DNA from: Amaranthus tricolor
Lineage: Eukaryota; Streptophyta; Magnoliopsida; Caryophyllales; Amaranthaceae
Assembly (NCBI RefSeq): GCF_026212465.1
Contig: NC_080057.1
Location: forward strand, 24,640,647-24,704,646
Reading direction: 5' to 3'
Length of the DNA: 64,000 bases
The notes beneath the pieces were generated by a model. That model searched no databases, was not told the origin of the DNA, and saw nothing but the letters and a program-made list of their open reading frames with translations. Positions 34,101 through 47,786 of this stretch are shown here, piece after piece; within the stretch, counting starts at the first letter, position 1; every line of letters begins with the position of its first letter. The translations under genes were made by a program, and so were the position numbers.

Positions 34101-36613
34101 TAATACATTGACGCTTCTTATTTATGTGAAATTATTGATAATATTTGCAATGAGGGATCAATCAAAATGACATTTTTGTTATTACAAGGATAAGATAGAA
34201 TTTGGGGTAATGGCATTGGGGTAATCATCACGCATTGGGGTAATGGCATGTTGTTGCTATTTACAAAGCTTTAATAAGTCATTTTGTACTCAAACTTTAT
34301 AGCCCACTAGTGCCCAATATGGCAGATCTAAAGTACCATATATAAGAAAAAGATGCTATCAGCCTATCGCCATAAATTATCCAAATGGAAGACAACCAAC
34401 CGTCATGAAAGGTATAGAATTTGTACAAATCGTGTAACTTTTAATAGTTAATACAACTTGTTCTCATGTACCTCAATGGATCCTTTGCACTTTCAAATTC
34501 AGGGTATCAAGATAATCCAAAACGACAATCTCGAAAATAAAATGTCGAGCAAGTGTTACACTAATTATTGGACTAGCGTATATGTGTCCCTTAAGAAAAT
34601 ATAATGCTAAAGAATGACAAGAAGATTGATTAAGGACATTGGGGCTACCAAACTCTTCATATAACTTCAAATACCTTATATCTTTTAAGGCTAGTTAAAT
34701 CAAAAGAAAAAAAAATAGTGACTTGTTGCTTTATTAGGCCATAAAAGCAAAAGGACTTGGACAAAAACAATGGACATGCATGCACAAAATAAAAGCATCT
34801 GAAAATATACATACATACATACATGTCCCTACCTCATCAAGACCAAGAATATGTGACTTAAGAACCTCCTCTTCCATGTCATCCAGGCTCTCTGGAGGAC
34901 TCTCTGCTAACATGGTCTCTGCTGCATCAGTAAGATCAAGATAGACTTCATCTATTGATGCTCTTTCACATCGACCTTTCCTTGCAAGAATTGCAATCAC
35001 CTATAGATCAAAATTACTTTTAAATGTACTTTATGCTTTTAGCAGAATGTATAAAGTAGATACAAATATCTTGAAATTAGTACACACCTCTGAACCAGCA
35101 TCACGATAGGTACCAAGATCAGCTTTTCCACGTGCAACTGGCACTTGAACCAGCTGAATATGTGGGCATACACTTTTAGCTTCATCACCACGCATGGAAC
35201 TACAGCACGGGTATTATATTAAAGGGACAGGTAAATTAATATTACAAAATCCTTAGCCTACTCAAGTAATAACAATACCGTTTTACACCATCTTTTCTGG
35301 CCTCATAGCTAACAGCAATTAAACCTCCACCTTTCCATTCATTGTACTGAACAACAGCAGTGGGCAGACCCCTCAACTGTGGTTGTTTCCTCTGCTCCAC
35401 TATGAAAGGTGTGATAAATAAAGAAATGAGATAGATTTTCTCAAGGGAAGAATATATTCAACTTTCAAATATCTAGAAACAACTGAAGACTATTTAAGCA
35501 AAAAGTTTCTGGTAGATTTTTAACTTAAAATTGGGTTGATTTATTATTTGAACAAAGATAAGGTAGTGGAACTACTATTAATGAGTCAAGAAAGCAGGCA
35601 TTACACTAGTACAAAACTCAATTCAATCTCAACGATGGATGCACTGAATTTAAACAAGCTATTGTTCCAGAGTTCCAATCCACCCTAGAATTTAAATCTA
35701 TAGTGACTGAATTATCATAGATGCCCCAGATAAAAGTATATTCAAATTATAGGGCCTTGTAAAGACAATGGCTTTCCTCAATATAAATTATGAAGTTCCA
35801 AGAGTGAAAATTCACCAAAGCAGCTGTCGACAATACAGCAAACAATCAAAAACAATACAAACTTATAATAAGACAAAACCAACAACAACAATATTTTATT
35901 CCAAAAGATTAGGATCGGTTATATGAAGCAATACATTAGTCTCAGTGGTCATTCACATGAATTCTCCGTTTCCATTTACTTCAATTTTCTACCGTATCAA
36001 CCTGTAAATCTAAGTTTCACTAACATATAATAAGAACTGGCTAAAAATATCAAAGAACTAGCCACCCAAGAAAATTAAGGCTTTGAATTTATCATTAAGT
36101 TAATTCAATTGGAATTAGAAAGCAACATTGAAAGATAAAATTGTAGCACAATCACAGACAAGGATTTAAATATCAGTAGTTGGAATCAACATCAAAAGAA
36201 AAGTAAGGTCTTAGAATCATCACTCAACTTAAAATTCCATTGAAAACAACATTAAATGATAAAATTATAGCACAATCACATACAAGGGTTTAAATATCAG
36301 CAGTTGGAATCAACATCAAAAGTAAATTAAGGTCTAAGAATCATCACTCAACTCAATTGAAAGCAACATTGAACGATAAAATTATAGCACAATCACAGAT
36401 AAGGGTTTGATATAAGGAACCCAGAAAAAAGGGGCAAAAAACGAATGAATTGAGAAGTGATATTTGAATACAAAATCTCTAAGTAACAATCAACAATGGA
36501 GGAAAAGGAAAAGGGAAATAGGATGTAAAGTGGAGACCTTGAACATAGAAGCAGTCCATATCAACATGTGCGATGACTCTTGAAGAAGACGACACTGGTT
36601 TTGATACCGGCAT
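25136..36613 (-). CDS. POLH: DNA polymerase eta (Y-family translesion polymerase)
   Basis: Sixteen exons (minus strand): 36538-36613, 35279-35399, 35088-35199, 34833-35000, 33104-33268, 32878-32981, 32573-32692, 31513-31636, 31170-31283, 30856-31071, 29443-29536, 28233-28348, 27203-27332, 26975-27105, 26209-26356, 25136-25332. All junctions are GT-AG and phases agree, giving 711 residues, near plant POLH length. The enzyme copies past UV photoproducts in the nucleus. Catalytic carboxylates are D18 and D20 (HVDMDCFY) and D120/E121 (ASIDEVYLD). The palm/fingers carry NEWKGGGLIAVSYEARK, the helix-hairpin region AGIAHNKMLAKLASG, the little finger SHGSGKTFPGPRAL. The tail has PCNA-type boxes (TSTITKFF, PSILSFLKR, ITSYFL at 702-707) and a ubiquitin-binding motif LPADIQEELRDWI (674-686). 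The acceptor of the last exon is ambiguous: 25332 (CAG) or 25344 (AAG), both in frame. Confidence 0.95.
25441..25625. mobile_element. Short hAT-type MITE, TAGAGGTGTTCA ends, 3' of POLH last exon start
   Basis: Begins tagaggtgttcatttgag and ends ttttgaacacctcta: near-perfect inverted ends of 12-15 bases. The interior has cgggtt/cgggtc motifs as in the long relative at 15329-16308. An 8-bp duplication is not clear. It lies in the last intron of POLH. Confidence 0.65.
27661..27790. repeat. MITE with GAGACGGTCTC ends, in POLH intron 12
   Basis: Left ttgtgagacggtctctcgag and right gagagacggtctctcacaa form inverted ends that are themselves partly palindromic. About 130 bp. Relatives at 61246-61368 and in fragments near 3527-3640, 22755-22780 and 25408-25430. 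Confidence 0.6.
35880..35990 (-). repeat. Possible SINE 3' end in POLH intron 1
   Basis: On the minus strand this reads ...ccgatcctaatcttttggaata... and ends in a ttgttgttgttgg run, a plant SINE-like tail. The head is not delimited. Confidence 0.35.
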
Positions 36614-36715
36614 TTTCTCTAATTCTCCAAAAGCTTTCCCTCCAGTTTCAAAGATTTTTTGCAACCAAATACACCCTTTGTCGTTGACTCGTTGTAACGT
36701 AGAATTTTTAAAATA

Positions 36716-36895
36716 CTTAGCAAAAAAAAAAATTAATTAAATAAACTAAGTTCTAAACTTATTTCAAAAGTAGGTGTAATAATTTCAGGTTTGGATCTGT
36801 TCGCAGTTATTAATTTATGTTAATTTTTGGAATAAGTTTGATTTTTAGTTTATTTTGTTAATTTTTTTATTTTTTCTCTTATGTTTTTCAAATTT
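36716..36895. repeat. Degraded third copy of the foldback MULE family
   Basis: Contains ttatttcaaaagtaggtgtaat and the half palindrome gttcgcagttattaa, which match the left arm and centre of the element at 3783-4220, then a T-rich right arm (ttttttctcttatgtttttc). Most of the palindrome array is missing. It sits in the POLH promoter region, about 100 bases upstream of the start codon. Confidence 0.45.
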
Positions 36896-36910
36896 ACTTG
36901 TAACGTAAAG

Positions 36911-37327
36911 GGGTGTTCGATAGGTGGAAATTAGAGATGGGAATGAGAATTTAGTTTCCAGATTTTATAAAATTTGATGTATGGTAAGTGGGAATGGCAG
37001 TAAAAATAGGGATTGGGAATGGAAATTTTACCAAGATTTTATTACTAAGAGGACAAGTATTAAAGGGTGGGAATTGGGATTTGTTTGGAAAAAGATTATT
37101 ATACTCTTATTAATAAAAAATTCACAAGCTATTTTTATTTTAAATGGGAGCTAAATTGTCAATTTTCATTTTATTTTCGATATATATTCACAATTCTCAA
37201 CTTATTTCCATTAACATACCAAACAATATATTGAAAGTATATTATATAAATTCTCAACAATTAAATTCCAATTACAATCCTACTTTCTTATCCTCAAATT
37301 TCCATTTTCTTATACCAAACACTTCCT
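36911..37327. repeat. MITE with GGGTGTTYG...CAAACACTTCC ends
   Basis: Left ggggtgttcgataggtggaa and right ttataccaaacacttcc are imperfect inverted ends. Internal gggaatgagaat/ggaatggaaat and the complementary attccaattacaat/caaatttccatttt support folding. Confidence 0.5.
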
Positions 37328-39944
37328 AAAAGTTATTTTCTAATTTTAAGTAGTCTCATTTGTATTATTCTATTTTTGGATAATAATTTATTATTTTTTA
37401 AATTTCATCAAATATATTCTAGAGTCTTTGCCCTTAATAATAATATTGAATGGGGAAATAACTTTTACTCTGTCCATAGAAAATTTATTTTTCATGATAT
37501 CATTATCGTATTAGAAGGGTCAGAGGTAAAGCGGTCGAGCTCTTATGATCGTTATTGTTATTGATATGGGATGCATTTTGTGGGAAATAAGAAAGATCGA
37601 ATAACAATGAAAATTGTAACATTTCATCTCCATAGTAAATACATTTTGTAGCTTTAAATAAGGAATATTCAACCATTAATTCTTGTATGAGACCGGCATG
37701 TGATTTTAAATTAAAAAAATAGTGTTTTAACATAAAGTGTCAAATTTAACATTAAATTCGACGTGTTAAATAATAAACAATTAAAAATAAGTATTTTAAG
37801 TATGAAAGTTGTTTTGAGTCCAAGATCCTAATATTAATATACCATATTATAAGTCAAAGAAAGTCCAATTTAGTCGAGCCCAAGTTAAAGATAATTTATG
37901 AGACATTCAAGACTAATATGCGATGAAATATCAATCAGTTATATTAGTTATCAATTCATAACATATATTCATTTAATTTTATTCTCAATACAAATTCAAC
38001 TACTATAAATAACTTAAACATCCAAATGAGATATATGCTCTTACATGTCATTAAAAATTCATTATATGATGATTCCAAATTTTGAAATTGAATTGCGCAA
38101 ATTTTTACTTGCATACATGGACACTCTTATTTAGAAATACAATTAATAAAACTATACTCTCATTTAATACAAATTATAATTAAATTTTACCAAAAACAAA
38201 AACACATATTTTAATTAATTTAGTTAAACCACTTAACTCAATATCAAACGGTCTAAGATTGTCATAATTATAAACGAGAATATGCGTTTTACAATTTGAC
38301 TACTCATGGTCGCTTAGAAACAATTGTCAACTTGTTTTAAAAGTCATTTAATATATTTAAATATTTATATTTATTTTTTTTAAATAGTACGAAAAATTAG
38401 TAATAAAACAAAATAATCAATGTTTGAGAGAGAACGATTATACAGGCTAGATACCCGATGTACAATTAGGAAAGATTGCTACATAGCTATACAAAACATT
38501 TAATCAAATCGAATCGAAGATTCTTCATCAAGATTTGAACTTCAAGAAGTTCTGGTATCGATTCAATCATAATTCTTAAACACTCAAAACATCCTATAAT
38601 AACAAGATTGATTTTTCCTCAGTAAACAAAACCCCTCTTCACATAAATATCAGCATAAACATTTAAGAGATGAAGCATATTACTAATTACACTATAATAT
38701 GAACAGTATTCCACAGCAACGAGCGTCAAATGTGACGATTAGTCTGGAAACCGACATGTACACGAGCTAAATGTGACCCATAATTTGGAAACTGACATGT
38801 ACACGAGCTTCATCTAGCAAGCCGGTCTGCGTCATACGTCAATTTCAGATGCAAACATAAACAATGGTTGTACACAGAATCAGAGAGACGCCCGAGAAGG
38901 GAGGTGGGGGAGGGAGAGGGGGAGGATGGCTCACGTTTTTGCATAGGAAGCAAACAATATTGCCAAGATTCAACAAATATTATAGAAATGATCAATCAAG
39001 GATTTCCTACTTACTCTTACAAACAACATTATCTAAACAAGTTCATACTGAGAAAAACATATTCCATACTCAGTTTCGGATATACAATACATAGGAAGCC
39101 AAAACTTTAAGTGGGGAGAGGCCGGAAATTTATATATTAACATTTAAAACTTGAATTAAATAATTTAGGCAGAATACTTCATATGTAGTACAATTTTAAT
39201 GGATTTTTGAGGGTGGACCATGGTCAACCTTCATCCACTTATAGCTGCGCCTCTACTTGATGGCAATAGTATGTGACATGCTCAAGAAGGAATCCAGAAC
39301 AACAATAATCAGAGAAATAGGAGTGTTTTTTAAGCATCGAAAAGGCAACAAAGGAATAATCAGAGATTAAGAAAGCAGGCGAGATAAGGAAAAAGCTCTG
39401 GTAAAAACAAAATACTGCATTGCAAAGCAGAAGGAAGCACGTGCATATGACAAGTGATGACGAGTTCTGATAGACTTGGAGGAAGCTCAAGGGCAGAGCA
39501 AAAATTGACAAATTCTTTAATGGCCTATGCAATTTCATATTTTTCCAACAATTTTGTATGTTTAAACACTTAACATATACTACGTAATTTAATGTAGAAT
39601 CCCCCAATGTTTCGGAGCGCTGTGAGGTCGAACATGTTTAAAACCTCCCCTGGAAGCTCATCAGAGTGGCAGTCAAAGATAAAGGAAAAACATAAAAGAG
39701 CAAGACTAAGCTCCCATATGATTCAGTCAAAGACACAGCTTAGACATGATGACCCAACCAACAAGTCAATTTATTGAGAATCTGCAACTGAGACTATTTA
39801 GTGGTATTGAATCCTAAAAGATTAAGCAATTAGAGTGTTCTTTAAATTCACATGACCATCACTTCTTTGGATAAAACCGCCCCCGGCATTAACACTAACC
39901 CAAAATTGCACAATAACTCAATTAAGTGAAATCAAGCATGAACT
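37328..39944. other. Intergenic region between POLH and TRB
   Basis: No convincing gene. Contains a short tandem duplication of gacatgtacacgagct (about 38753-38810) and a copy of the dispersed repeat seen at 24.9 kb (about 39555-39645). The part nearest 39944 is expected to be TRB 3' UTR. A 122-residue open frame at 39239-39607 overlaps the repeat and is not credible as a gene. Confidence 0.45.
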
Positions 39945-42900
39945 TTACCATGCACAAAGCTTTTGACATTTTAACGCCTTAATGGCTGCTTCAGCAAAGG
40001 CTTGAGCTGCCTCTGCCTCAGTTTCAGCAACCTCGGCCTCTCTTGCTGCCTTTTCAGCTTCTGCTATAGCAGCTTCTGCTTCGGCCACTGCTCGTGCAGC
40101 TGCGGCAGCAGCTTCATGAGGAGACAAGCTTTTCATCTTCTCCAAGTCCGCAACAACCTCAGACATAGTAAAAATCTTAAGATCCTTTCTTTCAGGCATA
40201 CGAAGTTCCTTGTGTTTACCATCTGATGGAGAATTTATTTTGGTCTCTGAAAATGGTGAGCTTATGGATATCTTATATCTGCGCTTTACCTGCATAAACA
40301 GAACCGAATTTGATAGTAAATATATTCTCGTAAAGCAGAAAAATGAAAAAACCAGCAAAAGGAACCAGACTTATAAGATGCATGATGCATCACATGATGA
40401 GACAATGGATGAAGAATCTCAAAAATATTGTTAACGTGTAATAAGAAACACAAACCTTCGTTAACCCAAGAAATGAATCGGTTAGATGAAACCTCAACTA
40501 TGACATTGACCCTCAAATAGGAAAGTGCTACAGTGAAAACAAATCAACCCTTGACAGAAAATCGTACAGGGTCATGAAAATGCCCAAAAAAAAGTAAAAG
40601 TTAAATCCAGACATCCTCAAACAAGGTGGAACTATTTTCACTTTATACCAATTCCCAGGAAAGTGCTAAACATGTTGATGAGAACAAAAGTGTATCCTTT
40701 CATGACCATGGCAATGTGAGCAACAATAGGTAATTTATAGCACAAGAGATGCATTAATTATGCTCTTCAAAGGACACGCATCATACATGCTACAAGAAAA
40801 CACCAACAATGGTGGTGACCGCCCCCTATCAGAAGGGCTTGGTACTCCAAAACTGAGATACAATCAACTTGAGAAAAACATAGAATCAAATTAGATCAAG
40901 ACATCCTCACCTTTAATAACTGGCCGTTCAAAGTCATAAGCTTCAATTTTGAAGCCAGTAGTTTACTGACATTTGGAGGCGCCAAATACCGATCCTACCA
41001 GAATAATGACGTGAGTAGAAGCACAAAATACAAATTACAATTCTAAACTCAGAAACCTTTCCATAACAAGCTAGAACTTTGAAGTAGCTCACAACCTTTG
41101 CATGAAATGCAGCAAGCAAAGTAAACATACTGTATAAGTTTATTTTTAGAATTTAACAAGCAACAATAACATGTCATTACCTCCATGCCAAGTGGCTCGT
41201 GCCTTGAAGGAGTTTTGAGAAGTTGGATACACACAACCTTACCTTTGCAAGAACAAAGAGTTTGTTTCCAATTGACTCTTAATTGCAAACATCATTTACA
41301 GCTTCACATAAATTAGTAGCACAAATAATTTAACGAGTCATTTAGTGACTTGTAGAAATAAAACAAAACAAAAGAAAAAATGAAAAAATATAGTCAAGGG
41401 CTATCAACCTCTTCTAAATGTTAGGAAATCAATTCACCTTGATTTTTGTATGAAATCGAACCCATAGAACATTAAAATCCATGGACAAGAATGAATCAAA
41501 CGGTGGAACTTAAAAGAAAAGAATGCTAACATTCCTGTTGACAATCATTGAAAAAGTAAGACAAGTGGGCGGATGCAGATTCAACTTGAACGAGATGAGT
41601 TGATATACCCATTCGAATTGAAGACATAAGAAAGGGTTTAGGAGCCACATATATTGAAGACAATAAAAAAATGGTAACGTTGGTTTGAAAATGTGCTAAG
41701 AGGACCAAAAATAGCCCACTTTAGTAGGAAAGGTAAGTGGATAACATGAATGACAAATGACATGAAAAATTATAATTTGCACAAGGAATAGCAACAACAA
41801 TGCCACAATCTTCCCAACAATGGTGATTTGCAAGAGAGTATGACAAAACGAAGGGAAAAGAAGTATATGTGATGGTCATTATAATTTGATATTTGTTTGA
41901 CTTAGCTGTAGAATAGTACTAAACAAGTCAACTAAAGAATGATATTTGTCAATGAAGATCTCTTAAGTTGATTATTATTAGTTTGTGTAGTTAACACTTG
42001 ACCTCATGTAGGATTAACTTTAAGGCTTTGGCATTGTCATACTTGCCACCTTTTTAAAACCGAAAAACATTGTTAACCTATGATAGGAGTGGTTATTGGA
42101 GTTCAGAAATCAATCTCTTAATTGTCTTTACTATTTATAGATATGAAAAATTCTACAATTATAGGTAAAGGTTTGGGTTGATTGCATGGCTATCGATTTT
42201 TTTAAGACTTAATGAAGCATAAAATATGAAATAATATTTGCATTAAACTCTGTTGGTCATTCACTAATTTACTATACATATGGATTTGTATGCTCAATGA
42301 GAATTAGGAGATTAAAACGCTATTAGAGAGTTTGTAATTCCCAGTACTATTAGTGAGTAATGATAGCAACTAAAGCAGTGCCTTCGTGCTAGCCAGAATC
42401 AGATCCTTGAATAATTTAACATAGGACACATGAGAGTGAAGCTAGAGGTGAATCAAATTGGGCCTTGGTACAAGCATAAGCCAGTAGACAAATGGAAAAT
42501 ACGAATAAACAAATGTAGTATATTAATTATAACTTTACCTAAAAAGCAACAAATAAAAACGCAAAGCTATTAATATTATAATTTTCCATCACGGTGGCAG
42601 TAATGGTTGCGAAATGTGTTTTACAGTCAACAGAAAACGGAGGTCAATGTGGCCTATATCTTGCGTCATGGTAACTTAAAGAACCTTTACAATTCAGTCG
42701 CGATACTGTGATGCAACCTTGTTTTTGCATTGTCGAGTATTTGTATGAAGATGTTTCCTTAACCAGAAAACCAAATCCAAGGGGTGGTAGCCATATAACA
42801 TCTCAATTACAAAAGAAATTATATACCTCTATGTACATGGCAATTGCAGTCCTGTCAGAACCTTTGGGCTCTTTAAGGGTTGTAATAGCCTCCAATATAT

Positions 42901-44656
42901 GGTTCTCCAACCTAAACAAAAATAAAGCAAAGAATAAATCAATATCTAAACATTTAAAAATCATACCACGTGAAGAAAATGTGAACTGTCCAAAGCACTA
43001 TAATCTATCATGCACTAAGAACTAATCATTTCTATAGGTCACCAAATATTTTCAAAAATGACATGTTGGGAGGACGAGACACTATAAATTCTAGAATGAT
43101 AATGGGACATTACCAAAATAGGTGAACCTGTAAAAGAATGGCTAAGCAACAATTATCTTATATAACTATACTTTGAATGTTTACAATTACTATTATGATT
43201 TCCTTCCTGGATTTAAATTGATGACTTAGTAGACATTCTCCAGGTGTTCAATTGAATCTACTCATCATGCACATCCGTGAACTCGATTCTGGAAAATATT
43301 AGGGGAAAAGAATAGAGATAGCACCCTAAATTGGCATTAGCCACACAACCACATAAAACATATAGAGGGACATGAGGGAAAAAGGAGAGACTATCTTTCT
43401 TTTTAAAGGTAAGAGTCCAAAAAACTGCTACTAATACTGTTTTGGCATAGGCCTGCGGAGTAAATAGGTCGTTGCAGACTTGCAGTGGATAATTTGACCA
43501 ACTTACTTCGTTAGTTGTTCATATAAAAGTGGGTTTTTTTTTTGAAATAATCATGTAAAGGTGATTGGTAAGACTTAGCTCATTCATTCATATTAAACGA
43601 CATGGACATGGTACAATATTTTTTTAGGTTTCATGTGGCAGCAAAGCTCATCTTATATCAAATTTTAAAGCATAAAAGTAATTCCAACCTTCAATAATTC
43701 CATAAGGTTTTTTAAAGCACGATTATGGAGATCAGCTTGCCAAGAATCTATTTTACCAAACACCTCATAATGTCATCTCATCCCCCACCGTCCCAATTCA
43801 ATTGCCCCTCTTTCCTTTTGAGTTGTACTCAACCGATTGCCCTATTATCGTTTCTCGAAAGGAATAATAAACAACCAGTTTTCTCTCTCACGACACTGTC
43901 TTTCTTTCTATTTTGAATTGTACTAACTCACTTGCTCTCCACTCCTCCGTTGTAAAGTAACACATAGAAAATTGGGCAAGCAAAAGGGGGTGCTAAAAAT
44001 AATCCAAACAACAAGAGCAAGAATCAGTCTACCACACTAGATGACAACTATCACACTTCAATGTTCAAACAACTAGATAAACAAGTAACAAACATGTTAG
44101 TTGAACAGATTAAAACCTTGTGTATGTTTTCTTCAAATTAGCAACTTGAACTGCTTCACTGGGTGGAACAACAGGTTCGTCTTGGACATCTTTTTCATCA
44201 TTTGTAACTTTGTTCACCAATGAAAGCTTGTCCTCATGTTTGGGAATCTGGGGATTCCTCTTAAGGGCTAGCCTGGCTTTTTCTCGAGATCCTAAGCCAC
44301 TCAAAGTCACATTAATATTTCTCCATTTATCCTGTCACAAATAATTATCAAACCTCCATATTAGTACATGTACAGTTCAACTAGAAAGAGATGATCACTT
44401 AGGTCAAAACAGAAGTTTCCATCCCTCTATCATCCAAAAATCTTGACGGTGTAGAAAAATTAATGCGTTCAAACAAATGAAAATTCCTCAAGACTCAATA
44501 TCCAACCTTAAGATCCACATTTGAACGTGAACGTAAAACGTTGCTGAACTCTGGATCTCTAAGTATTGTTTGCCATTTACCAGACCCATGCTTGCGTACT
44601 CCAGCTTTAAGTGCTGCTTCTTCTTCTGATGTCCACTTTTGCTTAGGAGCACCCAT
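39945..44656 (-). CDS. TRB: Telomere repeat-binding factor, single-Myb-histone (TRB/SMH) family
   Basis: Five coding exons on the minus strand (44507-44656, 44117-44331, 42827-42911, 40911-40994, 39945-40289), all GT-AG with agreeing phases, give 292 residues, the usual TRB length. TRB proteins bind telomeric DNA and telo-boxes, interact with telomerase and recruit chromatin modifiers. Domain order: N-terminal Myb/telobox ([19 protein letters not shown] ... VDLKDKWRN, about 1-60), a variable linker, a central linker-histone H1/H5 globular domain (about 122-178; [16 protein letters not shown] ... [18 protein letters not shown]), and an Ala/Glu-rich coiled coil (about 215-285) whose Ala codons make a GC-rich patch at 40000-40125. 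An acceptor near 44692 (tttcag on the minus strand) suggests an intron in the 5' UTR with a leader exon around 45680-45770. The paralogue is not assignable. Confidence 0.94.
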
Positions 44657-45790
44657 TAACAAGAATCCAAGACTCTTCGCAAGGAAACATCTGAAAGCAT
44701 ATATGCTTTTTTGTTATTCTTTGAGTCGAGTAAAAACCATATTAGAAAACAAGTTACAGCTCAAACTCAAAATGAACATGACAAGGCTGAAAACTCCAAA
44801 ATTCTGCAAAGAATTTCAAGTTTTCATAAAAAGTTCACGTTGAAGGTTATCATTAATGATCACCATAACTGTAACTCATAACAAAACTGTAAAACTAGTA
44901 CTTCCATCAAAATATATAATAACTTTGTAAGATTAAACAAAATACACAGGTAACAATGCATATTAACTAAGAGTAAACAGAAAGGAAAGGTGCATATTAC
45001 TGGTAGAGGCACCCAAAGAGAAATTTGCTAGGTTTTAGGACTCTAGCCAAATCTTTATTTTGCCCTTATCTCTTTTTCTCCGTGAACAACAGAAAGTTCT
45101 TTATCTAATTGTTCTAGGAAAGATTATCAAGAAAATGTTTTTCTACCAAAAAAACTAAAACATTCATTGTACAACAAGAACAAAGTAAAACAGCTCCGTG
45201 CACAAAGCGTCCTGTCCGGCAATATGGAGTCCACACTCTCACCCCTGTATTATAGCCTGTAGGCAAACCTAATTGAAATTAATACTTGTTATACTCATAA
45301 GTCATTGCCCACTAACCTAATTGAATTCTACAAAGCGTTCCTGTCTAGCGATAAATGCACAAAAAAGAATACAGTTTATGAATGTTTATGTTTGCTTGCT
45401 GAATTCATAATCCACAAACCTATTTTAATTGAACTGTCGTATCCTGCTGCCTGATGTCCACTACTCCTCGTCGGCCATCAATCACCGGCAAAATCAGCAA
45501 TTTTATTCAAAATCTATTTTAAACATATCAAAATACAATAAAAATACAATTAAACCTCAGCCAAAAACGCTAATACAAAAAAAAAATTGGAATCGCAAAG
45601 CAATAAAACTCAAAAAAAAAATTAAGCGAACACAATTTAGCCGATTCAGATCTACGTAATTGAGAAACTATTAACCTAAAAATGGTGAGAAGAATGGAAG
45701 AAGAAAGGGAAAACCGCAGCCCTAGAATGTGGTGGCTAGTGACGGGAGTCCCGCTGGCTGCGCCTAATTGCCTGGCCTGGTGCTTTTCTA
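44657..45790 (-). other. TRB 5' UTR with probable leader intron and promoter
   Basis: On the minus strand, ctttcag|atgtttcc ends an intron about 36 bases before the TRB start codon. A GC-richer stretch at about 45680-45790 is the best candidate for the leader exon, ending at a possible gttaat donor near 45680. Leader introns are common in this family. The exact transcription start is not determined. Confidence 0.45.
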
Positions 45791-47786
45791 CGAGGGGAAA
45801 AAAAAACAAAAGAGAGACGCGATTGAATATAGAGTGTTTTAAGAAACACAATTTATTATTTAGTTTAAATTTAATATTATCAAATAGGGGTAACAAAAAC
45901 AAAATGTGGAATTTCTCAAATAATAAATTTTAAAAATATAATCTAATTAAAAACAAAGATTTTATCAAAAAATAACAATAACAAGACAAAACCTAAAAAA
46001 AACTCCGGTGATGTTCGATGACGAGGATTAATGATATATTTTAAAGAGTATATTAATAAATAAATTAAAATATAAAAATAATATAATATATTTTTGTGAG
46101 AAATTTCAAATATATAGCTATGTGAATGAATAAATAATTTAAATTTTAAAATATTTACTAATTTTCTAATTGAAATTACTTTATATCCACCTACTAAAGC
46201 AAATACTTTAATTTTTAACCAACAACACTATTTCAATCAATGTAAAAGGTGAATTGAATCCAAAAATAAAAAGTGTAAGTTTGTTCTAACTCTTTGTATT
46301 GTTATTCTCACTAAGTTAACATGGTAATTGTAAAAAAAAATTGACTATGGCTCATTATAGACAAATGTGTGAACTATGCGTTTTGTCAAGGGGTGAAACG
46401 CATATATCTAGTCCATTATTTAATAAACAATAGTAATTACATGTTTATTATCGACATTACTTTAATAAATGGATTGGCAATTTTGTGAGAAGAAGGTTTC
46501 CATATGTAGAATTTGAAGTATTTTTCATCTTTAATTCTGTAAGATCCAACGAACATAAAATTATCGCTATATAATTAACAATGTATTTCAATGAAGATCC
46601 TTGTTCATTTTTAGAAAATTGTAGCATTTGTAGTTGAATCGATAAAATAAGATTCAACCATATGCTTATGTTTTGTGGGGGTGTGATTGAGTGTAACATA
46701 TAAAATTTAAATTATTAAGGTCACTATATTAAAAATGATTATTTAGTAACGTGTATTTTTTTTACTTAATAACGATTTTTTTATACATTGATTAGAAAAA
46801 ATAATTTTTCATCATATTATAAATATCGAAAAATATAATTAGTTCAAAATCAAAGGGATAAACCATGAATCTAGGTTTAAATAGTAATATGTAAATGGGT
46901 TTAGGTCATATATTTTTGACTCAAACCCAATCTAGGTTTTGCTATAGGTCCAAACCCAACAAAAACTCAATCTTAAATCTAACCTACACTTGTTATAGGT
47001 TCCAATGACTCCAACAAAAATTCCCTTTAAATCCCACCCACAACCCGATTTATTATTAAAATATTCATTTTAATCATATTTAAGTTCATTTGAACCTATT
47101 TTAGAACTATATTTGATTTATATATTTAATAGATAGATTCCAGTATAAAACACGGATATAATAAATATTTACTTATATGAATATACTAATATTAATTTAT
47201 GAAATTAATTCATATACAATTTAAACGTAATCATTAAACATTTGTATTTGTTATGATAATATAATTGACAAATCGAAGAAATAATTTATTATACAATTAT
47301 ATTAATACATATATGTAAAAGAATAGAAAAAAAATCACCATCAATTAATAAGATTTTATCAAATTGATTATCGTTAAACTATATTATATTGATGAAATTA
47401 CCGAGGTAAGTCAAGAAATGCCCGTCAATAATTTTTATTAAATTAAAGTTTAATTACTACTCCTACAATCTTAATATGTAATAGAGTACTTTGTTTGTAT
47501 TCTTCTTTCTATGATCTCGTCATTAAAAGATTCAAGATTTTTCATTAATATATTATATTTTAATCTAATTTGTAGATTTTTATCATGTATAATTATAAAA
47601 CTTTTTTAAAGAATAATAAAATATATAAATTGAATATAAAATATAATATAAATTTTAAGCATAAGACTTAAGATTATGTATGTTAAAATAGAAAATTAAA
47701 TTATTTTATTTTTGTCTTTTTATGGTTTGCTCACCTGTTAATGAAGCAAAATTTAAATTTATTTAAGATTTGAGATAAAAAAATTA
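45791..47786. other. AT-rich intergenic DNA
   Basis: No open frame of note, no repeat with clear ends and no RNA gene recognised. Around 46900-47050 there is a low-complexity caaaccca/aacccaa-rich patch. Confidence 0.5.

Noticed and set aside
39239..39607. 122-residue open frame (-)
   Set aside because: Overlaps a dispersed repeat, shows no recognisable domain, and lies downstream of TRB.
45570..45933. Opposed open frames of 110 aa (-) and 83 aa (+)
   Set aside because: Probably TRB leader exon and promoter sequence; no family match.
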